DNA of 8,325 bases, taken from NCBI GenBank assembly GCA_007132255.1, contig SLOZ01000455.1:1-8325 (forward strand). The letters run 5' to 3'. Position numbers and translations under genes: made by a program. How positions within the stretch are numbered: position 1 is the stretch's first letter; each line of letters opens with the position of its first letter. Below the pieces are notes generated by a model that ran no database searches, was not told the origin of the DNA, and saw nothing but the letters and a program-made list of their open reading frames with translations. Below, piece by piece: positions 1 through 6,535 of this stretch. This stretch comes from Limnochordia bacterium. Lineage in GTDB: Bacteria > Bacillota > Limnochordia > Darwinibacteriales > B1SED10-159.

Positions 1-754
1 CAAGGACCAACACGGCTTCCACAGCCACAAGCTCAAAGCTGGCGTATTCCGGCCCGAGTATGAGGTGGAAGTATTCAAAGAGCTGGCTCACGCCTTCCCC
101 GAGGACTCGGTGCGCATTGACCCGAACGCCACGTGGAGTGTGGAAGAGAGTATTTGGGTAGCCAAGCAGATCGAATCGCTGCGCAACGATTACTTAGAAG
201 ACCCTACCTGGGGATTGAACGGTATGCGCCGTGTCCGGGAGAACACCCACATACCGCTGGCCACCAACACGGTAGTCGTGACGTTCGAGCAGTTAGCGGC
301 TAACATTCTCAACCCAGCAGTGGATGTTATTCTGCTGGACACGACCTTCTGGGGCGGCATTCGAGCCTGTGTGAAGGCCGCAGCCGTCTGCGAAACCTTC
401 CAATTAGGTATTGCTACGCATTCCTCTGGAGAACTGGGCATTCAACTGGCTACCATGCTCCATTTGTCAGCTGTGCTGCCCAATCTAGTCTACGGCATTG
501 ATGCGCATTACCACCACCTGACGGACGACATTATCCAAGGTGGTAAACTTCCCTACGTGGATGGGAACATTGCCGTTCCGGATGGACCGGGCTTAGGCGT
601 GACGTTGGATCCAGATAAGCTGGCGCAGTACGCTGCGTATTATAAAGAAGTCGGGGGTTACCCCTACGACAGGGATTCGAGGCGGCCGGACTGGTATCCG
701 CTGCTGCCCAATTCCAAGTGGGCCGATCCCTACAAGGAGGACGACGGACGATGA
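1..754 (+). CDS. Glucarate dehydratase-like enolase-superfamily enzyme, 3' part (5' end outside window)
   Basis: The frame is open from base 2 with no start in the window that could be the true one, so this is the C-terminal roughly 250 residues of a protein that begins upstream. The visible part is the enolase-superfamily barrel with the acid-sugar dehydratase residues in order: a KLK (Lys-x-Lys) pair at nt 29-37, metal-ligand Asp in IDPN (nt 119), Glu in LEDP (nt 197), Asn in LATN (nt 266), then Asp in LLDTTFW (nt 338) and His in IATHSS (nt 419), matching the Asp-His dyad of glucarate dehydratase. Family knowledge: these Mg-dependent cytosolic enzymes dehydrate aldarates such as D-glucarate to 5-keto-4-deoxyglucarate. 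The C-terminus (GGYPYDRD, then PDWYPL) differs from what I recall of E. coli GudD, so the true substrate may be another acid sugar. Its stop overlaps the next start (ATGA), implying translational coupling. Family assignment is firm; substrate is inferred. Confidence 0.85.
   Translation, partial: KDQHGFHSHKLKAGVFRPEYEVEVFKELAHAFPEDSVRIDPNATWSVEESIWVAKQIESLRNDYLEDPTWGLNGMRRVRENTHIPLATNTVVVTFEQLAANILNPAVDVILLDTTFWGGIRACVKAAAVCETFQLGIATHSSGELGIQLATMLHLSAVLPNLVYGIDAHYHHLTDDIIQGGKLPYVDGNIAVPDGPGLGVTLDPDKLAQYAAYYKEVGGYPYDRDSRRPDWYPLLPNSKWADPYKEDDGR
734..740 (+). promoter_or_regulatory. Ribosome binding site deciding the oxidoreductase start
   Basis: AAGGAGG lies 10 nt before ATG 751, inside the end of the dehydratase gene. 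It selects ATG 751 over an in-frame GTG at 718, which would add 11 residues (MGRSLQGGRRT) ahead of the Rossmann-fold start and has no good site in front. Confidence 0.8.
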
Positions 755-1911
755 TACGGGCTGCCGTGATCGGAACCGGGAATATTGCTCCCAGCCACAT
801 TCAAGGCTATCTTACGTTTCCTGACCAGGTAACCATTGTGGCTTTGGTGGATATCTATCCGGAAAAAGCGCACCGCATGGCGGAGCGGTTCGAGTTAGAT
901 GTTGACGTGTATGACGACCATAAAGCACTTTTAGAGCGAGACGACATTGATTTGGTGTCGGTTTGTACACCTCCCTATACGCATTCTGAAATTACCGTCA
1001 ACTGCTTAAATGCCGGATTCCATGTTTTGGTCGAAAAACCCATGGCCTCGTCCTTAGCGGAATGTGATGCCATGTTGGATGCCGCTGCCGAAAATGGCAA
1101 AACGCTGAGTGTGGTGGCCCAAAACCGGTTCACTACACCGATGATGAAGCTCAAGCAAATGCTCGAGAAGGATATGATCGGACCCATCGTTCATGCGCAA
1201 GTGGATTCGCATTGGTGGCGGGGTCACTGCTACTATGACTTGTGGTGGCGGGGTACCTGGGAAAAAGAAGGAGGTGGCCCCACGCTCAACCATGCTGTGC
1301 ACCATATTGATGCCCTCGGTTGGATGCTGGGTATGCCGCAGCGGGTGACCGCTGTTATGGCGAATACGGCCCATGACAACTCGCAAGTGGAAGATTTGTC
1401 AGTGGCCATCCTCCAGTACGCCCAAGGAACGCTGGGACAGGTTACCAGTTCGGTCGTGCACCATGGTGAGGAACAACAGTTGATTTTCCAAGGGCAAAAA
1501 GCAAGGATTTCTACTCCGTGGAAAGTCAAGGCGTCCGTCAGCCGCGATAACGGGTTTCCTGATCCCGATCAAGATCTGAAAACGCAGCTGCAGACGGAGT
1601 ATGACAACTTGTCGGATCTGGAGTACCAAGGTCACACAGCACAGATTCAAAATGTCCTGCAATCGCTGACAGAGGGTAGTGATGTGCTGATTGATGGGAC
1701 CAGTGGTCGCAACACGCTAGAACTGATCACAGCCATCTACAAAGCCGCCTCTACGGATACGCCTGTGGACCTGCCGCTCAGTGAGAACGACCCATTTTAT
1801 ACCAGGGAAGGCATTATCAAACACGCCAAATACTTCTACGAGAAGGGCGCGAGCGTCGAGAACTTCGCTGACTCACAGATCAGAGTGAGTGGTGAGGAAG
1901 GGAAGCCCTAG
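751..1911 (+). CDS. Gfo/Idh/MocA family NAD(P)-dependent oxidoreductase
   Basis: A 386-residue protein of normal length for the family. The N-terminal Rossmann domain starts at once (MIRAAVIGTGNIA; the glycine-rich turn is residues 8-12) and Asp34 ends the second strand, which favours NAD. Residues 95-97 are the family EKP motif, whose Lys binds cofactor and substrate. The C-terminal sheet domain contains GGGPTLNHAVHHID (residues 174-187), the equivalent of the catalytic Asp/His helix; an Asn sits where many members have Asp. Members oxidise or reduce hydroxyls of cyclic sugars, sugar acids and inositols in the cytosol. Coupling to the dehydratase by an ATGA overlap suggests it acts on the same substrate chain, for instance oxidising a uronate or aldose to the lactone of the acid the dehydratase uses; that link is inference. 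No terminator was recognised directly downstream. Confidence 0.88.
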   Translation: MIRAAVIGTGNIAPSHIQGYLTFPDQVTIVALVDIYPEKAHRMAERFELDVDVYDDHKALLERDDIDLVSVCTPPYTHSEITVNCLNAGFHVLVEKPMASSLAECDAMLDAAAENGKTLSVVAQNRFTTPMMKLKQMLEKDMIGPIVHAQVDSHWWRGHCYYDLWWRGTWEKEGGGPTLNHAVHHIDALGWMLGMPQRVTAVMANTAHDNSQVEDLSVAILQYAQGTLGQVTSSVVHHGEEQQLIFQGQKARISTPWKVKASVSRDNGFPDPDQDLKTQLQTEYDNLSDLEYQGHTAQIQNVLQSLTEGSDVLIDGTSGRNTLELITAIYKAASTDTPVDLPLSENDPFYTREGIIKHAKYFYEKGASVENFADSQIRVSGEEGKP

Positions 1912-1948
1912 GAGTCGTCTGCATAAGTGGCATTGGCCCCTGAGATAG

Positions 1949-1973
1949 GAACCGCAAAATCCCGTTAGCTGGG
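1949..1973 (+). repeat. Short interspersed repeat, copy 1
   Basis: It matches 7594-7618 at 21 of 25 positions; the first 17 bases (gaaccgcaaaatcccgt) differ at one position. Both copies keep CCC, a 7-nt spacer and GGG, so a small hairpin is possible in each, though it is weak here. In one frame both copies read E-P-(Q/R)-N-P-V-(S/T)-W, but in this copy a TAG stop stands directly before the Glu codon. Each copy is in an intergenic region. The nature of the element is unknown. Confidence 0.5.
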
Positions 1974-2512
1974 GAACACATCGACGCAATGTGCCTTTTC
2001 AAGGAGGGTCTTGGGGTGGACTCCTACACGCCCTGGCGCATAAGCGTGTTTCAACGCCCGAATTTGCAGCTCCAAGGGGAGAAACGCCGTTTAGAGCTGA
2101 ATCGTACTCAGTTTGAGAGTCGGGAAAACAAACGCTATTCGGTTCCTGAACTGGCAGTGAGTGGACAAAAATGTGGCACTCAACGCCAATTCTTTGTGTT
2201 CGCCGCTAACGGAAATGAAGGTATCCGGGCGTCCTTCGTGTTTTCGTACCAGAACCTACATCATGCTGGGCTTATCATGGGCAGCTAAGCCGATCATGAA
2301 CGCGAAGAGCATTGCCATCACAACGAGCATCAGGAACTGCCGATAGGGCAAAAGTAAGATTGGGTGCGATTCAGCGTTAAAAATCCTTTTTGCGTCTAGT
2401 CGTAGATCACGCCTGATTCCTTTTGAAATCGGAATGTTAGAAGACGAGGGGTCATGGCAAAACCCAATACTGCCTACTGCGTTGGTCGTCCCCGGAATCA
2501 AAGACAACAGAC

Positions 2513-2541
2513 CCTGCAATCGGTTATTCGATGGATGCAGG
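2513..2541 (+). other. Bulged hairpin upstream of the GntR gene, possible weak terminator
   Basis: CCTGCA-ATCG pairs with CGAT-TGCAGG around a GTTATT loop, with a 3-nt GGA bulge on the 3' side. It is followed by AGTTTTGTGTTT, which is T-rich but interrupted. It could end a transcript arriving from upstream; the bulge and broken T-run make this uncertain. Confidence 0.3.
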
Positions 2542-2636
2542 AGTTTTGTGTTTAGCAAAGAACTGTAGCTTAAGAGGTCAGACATCTCACATCCTGCCAA
2601 CGTCTGCCACCAACTAGTCTCGGAAACTTGTAATTT

Positions 2637-2662
2637 GAGGCGGGATCAGAAAGTTAGGTGAA
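2637..2662 (+). repeat. Leader segment shared with the SDR gene, copy 1
   Basis: This 26-nt stretch matches 6507-6532 at 21 of 26 positions, including an uninterrupted atcagaaag. In both places it lies immediately before a start codon, at the same distance to within one base, and contains the presumed ribosome binding region (ttaggtga here). The matching position supports ATG 2667 as the GntR start. It may be a shared translational or operator element. Confidence 0.45.
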
Positions 2663-2666
2663 ACCC

Positions 2667-3398
2667 ATGACTATCCAACGGATTGAACGCAAAAAGATCT
2701 GGCAGGAAGTGGCAGACAAGATTCAGTCACTGATCATCAGTGGCTATTGGAAAAAGGGGGATCGCCTGCCCGGCGAAATCCAACTGGCGAAGGAGTTCGG
2801 TGTCAGTCGATCAACACTGCGTGAAGCCATCCGTCAGCTGAGCTCCATGGGCTTGGTTCAGGTGCGTCACGGGGAAGGGACGTTTGTTTGGTACCCTGAT
2901 GTCGAGGAGTTCCTGAATCCGCTGATGCCACGGTTGATGACGGACCGCGAGGATGTGACGGCTATCATGGAGGCCCGCAGCATGGTCGAAGTGGAGACGG
3001 CACGCTTGGCGGCGCAGCGTCGTAGTCAGGGTGAGTTGGAGCGATTGCAGGAGTACTATCAGAAAATGGTCGCCGCTGCCGACGACCGCAAACGCTTTGC
3101 CAAAACGGATCATACATTCCACAAGCAGATTGCCTTGTCAACGCACAATCCCGTGATCATAAAAATCTATGAGGCTGTGGAGGTCTTTTTCGTCTCCCAA
3201 CAGCTGCAGATTGTGGACTACCAGGGGGCTGTACAGCGGGGTATCAGCGATCATGCGGAGATCTTGGAAGCCATCGCTGCTGGCGATCATCTTGAGGCGG
3301 CCCGCGCGATGCGCAGCCACATGAAACATACGCAGCGGGCGATCGCGGAAAGCCATGAGCGTTTAGTGGGTCGGGAAGCCGGTGAAACCGCTCCATGA
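2667..3398 (+). CDS. GntR-family transcriptional regulator, FadR/FCD subfamily
   Basis: This is a 243-residue protein, typical of the FadR subfamily. Residues 12-75 are the winged helix: the LPGEIQLAKEFGVSRST recognition segment (34-50) and the RHGEGTFV wing (68-75) are both intact. Residues 95-225 form the all-helical FCD ligand domain. The metal-binding set can be read as Asp148 and His152 (TDHTFH), His196 (SDHAEI) and His218 (RSHMKH), so ligand sensing should be functional. Family knowledge: such proteins usually repress sugar-acid or carboxylate catabolic genes and release DNA when a uronate, gluconate or similar acid binds; UxuR and ExuR are relatives. Its position between the dehydratase pair and the garR-transketolase genes makes it the likely local regulator. 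I start at ATG 2667 rather than GTG 2658 because of the leader match to the SDR gene and better spacing; the difference is three residues. Its operator was not identified. Confidence 0.9.
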   Translation: MTIQRIERKKIWQEVADKIQSLIISGYWKKGDRLPGEIQLAKEFGVSRSTLREAIRQLSSMGLVQVRHGEGTFVWYPDVEEFLNPLMPRLMTDREDVTAIMEARSMVEVETARLAAQRRSQGELERLQEYYQKMVAAADDRKRFAKTDHTFHKQIALSTHNPVIIKIYEAVEVFFVSQQLQIVDYQGAVQRGISDHAEILEAIAAGDHLEAARAMRSHMKHTQRAIAESHERLVGREAGETAP

Positions 3399-3542
3399 AC
3401 CGACTGCTCGTCCCAAACCACGGCCGTTGATCATTTGGACACTGCTTTGTCGAACTTCTCTAGCGTGCGAGATTTTGCATAGGCTGCGCGGTCAGTGCGG
3501 CTGCGTGCATGAAGTGAAACTATATGGAAAGGGGTCGAGATT

Positions 3543-4433
3543 ATGCAGAGAATTGGATTCATTGGGTTAGGTTTGATGGGGGAACCCATGGCGGCGAATT
3601 TGGTCAAGGCTGGCTACGAGCTCTACGTGTACGACAGAAACCAGGAACAGATGGATGCACTGGCGGCTTTAGGTGCCACGGCCGTGGAGAACGGGCGGGC
3701 CGCTGCGGAGGCCAGTGATGTGATTCTGACCATGCTTCCCAATTCGCCGCATGTAAAAGAAGTCGTGTTGGGTGAGAGTGGAGTTTTGGAAGGCGTCAAG
3801 GACGGACAGTTTTTCGTTGATATGAGTTCCATCGCACCGTTGGCCGCGCAGGAAGTGTCAGAAGCCTTAGCCGCTAAGGGCGTAGTGAGTTTTGATGCAC
3901 CGGTATCGGGCGGCGTCGAAAAGGCAAAGGCCGGTACCTTGGCGTTCATGGTCGGTGGTCCGGAAGAACATTTTGACGCTGTCAAGCCGATCTTGGAAGT
4001 TATGGCCGGCTCGGTGACTCTAGTGGGACCGATTGGTGCTGGACAGACGACTAAGCTGGTTAACCAGATGATCGTGGCGGCCAATATCGCTGTGATCGCC
4101 GAAGCCATGACCTTGGGCAAGAAGGCGGGCGTTGATCCGGAACGGATCTTCAAGGCAATCCGCGGCGGTCTGGCGGCTAGCCAGTGTTTGGAAGATAAGG
4201 CGCCTCGTATGTTCGCAGGTAACTTTGAGCCGGGCTTTCGGATTGATCTTCACACGAAAGATTTGGCCAACGCTTTGGAAACCAGTCGCAACTTGCACAC
4301 CGCTGTGCCGCTGACGGCACAGTTGATGGAGATGATGCAGGCCTTAACCAATGACGGTCATGACGGTTTGGATCACGGTGGCCTAGCATTGTTCTACGAA
4401 AAGCTGAACTCACTGTCCCTGGTCAACGACTAG
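3543..4433 (+). CDS. garR: 2-hydroxy-3-oxopropionate (tartronate semialdehyde) reductase
   Basis: A 296-residue beta-hydroxyacid dehydrogenase of full family length. The Rossmann start is MQRIGFIGLGLMGEPMA (GLGLMG at 8-13), with Asp31 after strand two suggesting NAD. The substrate signature APVSGGVEKAKAGTL covers 119-133, and catalytic Lys171 lies in GQTTKLVNQ with Asn174. The C-terminal part (PGFRIDLHTKDLANALETS, 230-248, and PLTAQLMEMMQAL, 256-268) closely resembles GarR/GlxR as I remember them, more than 3-hydroxyisobutyrate or sulfolactaldehyde enzymes. The reaction is NAD(P)H-dependent reduction of tartronate semialdehyde to D-glycerate, the step after aldolase cleavage of 5-keto-4-deoxyglucarate. 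It therefore fits the glucarate-dehydratase-like gene upstream, although the aldolase is not in the window. The start is ATG 3543 with AAAGGGG 8 nt before it. The 144 bp ahead of it holds no gene. Confidence 0.87.
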   Translation: MQRIGFIGLGLMGEPMAANLVKAGYELYVYDRNQEQMDALAALGATAVENGRAAAEASDVILTMLPNSPHVKEVVLGESGVLEGVKDGQFFVDMSSIAPLAAQEVSEALAAKGVVSFDAPVSGGVEKAKAGTLAFMVGGPEEHFDAVKPILEVMAGSVTLVGPIGAGQTTKLVNQMIVAANIAVIAEAMTLGKKAGVDPERIFKAIRGGLAASQCLEDKAPRMFAGNFEPGFRIDLHTKDLANALETSRNLHTAVPLTAQLMEMMQALTNDGHDGLDHGGLALFYEKLNSLSLVND

Positions 4434-4584
4434 TTTCTGTAGGAGGACAAACTGGTGTGGCACTTAAGGCTGCGCCCACTGGAAACAGTGGTTTCTTGCA
4501 GCTTGGAACGTCGTTGGGTGTCTGGGATCGCGTAAATTAGATAGGAAGTCAAAGCACGATCATTTTGGGAAACGAGGTGCAGCT
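4434..4584 (+). other. garR-transketolase spacer with orphan Shine-Dalgarno and GNRA hairpin
   Basis: A perfect AGGAGG (4441-4446) stands 7 nt after the garR stop, far from the transketolase start. It could serve two tiny overlapping GTG frames: 4455-4535 (26 codons) and 4457-4540 (27 codons; begins VALKAAPTGNSG). Neither resembles anything I know. A hairpin, CCACTG-GAAA-CAGTGG (4476-4491), capped by a GNRA tetraloop, lies inside both. Translation of a leader peptide, a weak attenuator, or a gene remnant are all possible. Confidence 0.35.
4476..4491 (+). other. Hairpin with GAAA tetraloop
   Basis: Six perfect base pairs (CCACTG/CAGTGG) close a GAAA loop; TTTCTT follows. The stem is short for a terminator and the T-run is interrupted, so attenuation or RNA stability are alternative roles. 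Confidence 0.4.
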
Positions 4585-5418
4585 GTGCAGAAACGGGACA
4601 CAGATTATCTCAATAAAGAGGCCGCAGCCATCCGCCAGGGCATTGTTGAAGCCATAGGCGTGGACAAGAAGGGACATCTTGGTGGCTCGATGTCCTCGGC
4701 CGACATTGTGGCAGCACTCTATTTTTACAAGATGCGGCACTGGCCGCAAGAACCGGAGAATCCAGCACGGGATCGGTTTATCTTTAGCAAGGGCCATTCG
4801 GTTCTGGCGCAATATGCAGCGCTGGCCCGCTGCGGCTATTTCGCCTGGGAAAGCTTACCTACAGTGAAGCAGTTAGGTTCGTTCCTGCAGGGTCACCCTG
4901 AGAAGGATCGGACGCCAGGCATCGAAGCTAACACTGGAAGTTTGGGGCAGGGCCTATCTTTGGGATTGGGCATGGTCCTAGGCGGGCGCTTGGACAGTTT
5001 GGATTACAAAGTCTATGTCATCGTCGGTGATGCGGAACTGGCCGAAGGTCAGATCTGGGAAGCAGCGACAGCAGCCGCTTTCTATAAGGCGAGTAACTTG
5101 GTGGCCATTGTCGATCACAACAAACTGCAGGCAAGCGGCGTGATCAAAGACATGTATGACGTCGGCAATCCCGCTGAAAAGTTCGCTGCCTTTGGCTGGC
5201 GTGTGCTGGAGATTGACGGACATAATATGGACGAAATCTTGGATGCACTGGATGCTGCTGATGAGCCTAACGAGCAGCCGCTGGCCATCGTCGCCCATAC
5301 GGTGAAAGGTAAAGGCGTTTCCTTCGCCGAAGGAGTGCCGAGTTTCCACAATGGAGCCATGGATCAAGGGCAGTACGATAGCGCCCTTCAAGAAATCGCG
5401 GAAAGGCGGGGTGAATGA
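4585..5418 (+). CDS. Transketolase-like protein, N-terminal (TPP-binding) subunit
   Basis: A 277-residue protein equal to the first half of a transketolase, the usual size for a split N subunit. Visible motifs: KGHLGGSMS (29-37) with His31, SKGHS (68-72) with His71, TGSLGQGLSLGLG (117-129), the diphosphate/Mg site GDAELAEGQIWEA (148-160) with Asn179 about 30 residues on, and KGKGVSF (241-247). The canonical GDG reads GDA. It pairs with the next gene to form a thiamine-diphosphate enzyme that moves two-carbon ketol units between sugars. Stand-alone pairs like this are common in Bacillota and archaea and include specialised enzymes (apulose-phosphate or sulfosugar transketolases), so the housekeeping reaction should not be assumed. 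Start is GTG 4585 with GAGG seven bases before it. Only 1 nt separates its stop from the C subunit. Confidence 0.9.
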   Translation: MQKRDTDYLNKEAAAIRQGIVEAIGVDKKGHLGGSMSSADIVAALYFYKMRHWPQEPENPARDRFIFSKGHSVLAQYAALARCGYFAWESLPTVKQLGSFLQGHPEKDRTPGIEANTGSLGQGLSLGLGMVLGGRLDSLDYKVYVIVGDAELAEGQIWEAATAAAFYKASNLVAIVDHNKLQASGVIKDMYDVGNPAEKFAAFGWRVLEIDGHNMDEILDALDAADEPNEQPLAIVAHTVKGKGVSFAEGVPSFHNGAMDQGQYDSALQEIAERRGE

Positions 5419-5419
5419 C

Positions 5420-6364
5420 ATGACGCTGACACAACAAAAAGCTTGTCCGCGAGAAACCTATGGACGTGCACTGCTGGCCGCGGCCCGGCAGGACCAGCGT
5501 GTGGTAGCTTTGGATGCTGATTTGAGCGGATCGACCATGTCGTGTTTGGTGAGGCAGGAATTTCCCGAACGCTTTTTTGAGATGGGCATTGCTGAGCAGA
5601 ACATGGTAGCAGTGGGCGCGGGATTGAGTTTGACTGGGAAAATCCCATTTGTGCACTCGTTTTCGATGTTCGTCACCGGGAGGGCGTTCGAACAGGTCCG
5701 GCAGAGTGTGGCGCTGCCTAAGGCCAATGTGAAGCTGGTTGGTTCGAGCTATGGGTTCTCGGATTTTGGTGACGGTGCAACCCACCAATCACTGGAAGAT
5801 GCGGCCATTATGCGGTCGATCCCCAACATGACCGTATTGATCCCCGGGGATCCCAAGGAAGTGGAAGCGGCTGTGGCTCTAGCCTTGGCCATTGAAGGAC
5901 CTGTCTATATCCGTATCAGCCGTAGTGAAATGGCGTTTTTGCCGGTGTCCAGTACAGCGGACTCTGCCTTAGCCCCGGTGGTTGTGGCTGATGGTACGGA
6001 TGTTGCCGTCGTGGCCAATGGAATCATGGTGGAACGGGCCCTGCAGGCCAAAGCGCTGCTGGCCAACGAAGGCGTGTCCCTTAAGGTGATCAATGTTCCT
6101 TCGTTGAAACCTTTGCATGGTGCTGCGCTGCTGGAGCTTGTTCAGGGTTGTCGCGGTGTCGTAACCGCTGAGGAGCACACTGTCATGGGCGGTCTGGGTT
6201 CAGCAGTTCTTGAAGTCATGGCAGCGCAGCCACTCCCTCTGGAGATGGTCGGAGTCCAAGACTGCTTCGGGCAGTCTGCCTGGAGCCATGAAGAGCTGCT
6301 GCAGCATTACGGCTTGACCAGCGAAGCCATTGCTGAAAAAGCTCGCTTGCTTGCCAGGCGCTAA
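5420..6364 (+). CDS. Transketolase-like protein, C-terminal (pyrimidine-binding) subunit
   Basis: A 314-residue partner of the preceding gene. The pyrimidine domain contains the catalytic Glu59 in FEMGIAEQNMVAVGAGLS (53-70), which activates the thiamine aminopyrimidine ring, followed by PFVHSFSMF (76-84) and GDGATHQSLEDAAIMRSIPN (117-136). PVYIRISR (161-168) ends that domain. Residues from about 185 form the C-terminal transketolase domain (VAVVANGIMV, 195-204; VVTAEEHTVMGGLGSAV, 247-263). All key motifs are present, so the pair should be active. An upstream ATG at 5351 is in frame but would run through the end of the N-subunit gene out of phase, so I reject it; GTG 5411 lies too close to the GGCGGGG ribosome site, leaving ATG 5420. 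The 1-nt gap shows co-translation with the N subunit. Substrate is unknown. Confidence 0.9.
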   Translation: MTLTQQKACPRETYGRALLAAARQDQRVVALDADLSGSTMSCLVRQEFPERFFEMGIAEQNMVAVGAGLSLTGKIPFVHSFSMFVTGRAFEQVRQSVALPKANVKLVGSSYGFSDFGDGATHQSLEDAAIMRSIPNMTVLIPGDPKEVEAAVALALAIEGPVYIRISRSEMAFLPVSSTADSALAPVVVADGTDVAVVANGIMVERALQAKALLANEGVSLKVINVPSLKPLHGAALLELVQGCRGVVTAEEHTVMGGLGSAVLEVMAAQPLPLEMVGVQDCFGQSAWSHEELLQHYGLTSEAIAEKARLLARR

Positions 6365-6456
6365 GGCAGGCCGGGTAACGATCGGTGACTGCGGAGTCCA
6401 CGGAATGGGCGACGAAGCTTTTTTGATGAACGCTGCTGTGTAACGAATATGTTCAG

Positions 6457-6476
6457 CGCTGCGGAGATCCGCAGCG
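6457..6476. promoter_or_regulatory. Perfect palindrome upstream of the SDR gene (operator or RNA hairpin)
   Basis: Nine-base arms CGCTGCGGA and TCCGCAGCG flank a GA centre. As RNA this makes an 8-bp stem with a 4-nt loop. No T-run follows, so it is not an ordinary terminator; a protein-binding operator or a leader hairpin is more likely. It lies 59 bp before the SDR start. Part of the arm (CTGCGGAG) also occurs at 6389-6396. Confidence 0.45.
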
Positions 6477-6506
6477 AGTGTCCGTGCCTAGGGTGCAAAT
6501 CGACTT

Positions 6507-6532
6507 CAGGCAGAATCAGAAAGGTAGGCGAA
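6507..6532 (+). repeat. Leader segment shared with the GntR gene, copy 2
   Basis: It matches 2637-2662 at 21 of 26 positions and, as there, ends 3-4 nt before the start codon. It contains AAGGTAGG, the presumed ribosome binding region for ATG 6536. Confidence 0.45.
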
Positions 6533-6535
6533 GCA

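Larger units (their letters stand above)
1912..2666. other. Long intergenic region without a convincing gene
   Basis: About 750 bp separate the oxidoreductase from the GntR gene. Reading frames exist (plus strand 1989-2288, 99 codons; minus strand 2256-2600, 114 codons from a TTG), but neither has a good ribosome binding site or a recognisable domain. The minus-strand frame ends in a strongly hydrophobic stretch (see findings). The region also holds a short sequence shared with the uxaE leader (1949-1973), a bulged hairpin followed by a T-rich run (2513-2541), and just before the GntR start a segment shared with the SDR leader (2637-2662). I found no promoter I would trust. The low coding quality suggests decayed sequence plus regulatory DNA for the GntR gene. 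Confidence 0.5.

Noticed and set aside
1989..2288. 99-codon plus-strand frame between the oxidoreductase and GntR genes
   Set aside because: No ribosome site at suitable distance from ATG 1989, no recognised domain and unconvincing composition. Kept only as part of the intergenic description.
2256..2600. 114-codon minus-strand frame
   Set aside because: It starts at a TTG without a ribosome site, and only its last 30 or so residues look protein-like; reported as a possible remnant, not as a gene.
3446..3458. GT-N3-AC sites resembling FadR-type operators (for example TTGTCGAACTT; others near 3514 and 7473)
   Set aside because: The core is short enough to occur often by chance, and none of the sites is a full palindrome or repeated consistently before the genes of the locus.
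3623..4153. 176-codon minus-strand frame across garR
   Set aside because: It is antisense to a gene with complete family motifs and has the Ser/Ala/Pro-rich composition of a shadow frame.
3543..4433. Sulfolactaldehyde reductase as an alternative for garR, given an adjacent split transketolase as in the sulfo-transketolase pathway
   Set aside because: The C-terminal motifs look like tartronate semialdehyde reductase, and no sulfosugar isomerase, sulfoquinovosidase or sulfonate exporter is in the window. A tree with known enzymes would settle it.
5267..5788. 173-codon minus-strand frame across the transketolase junction
   Set aside because: Antisense to two well-supported genes and no recognisable motif.
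6449..6535. In-frame 29-residue N-terminal extension of the SDR
   Set aside because: The extension has no SDR similarity and crosses the palindrome and shared leader; ATG 6536 has the ribosome site and begins right before the cofactor-binding strand.
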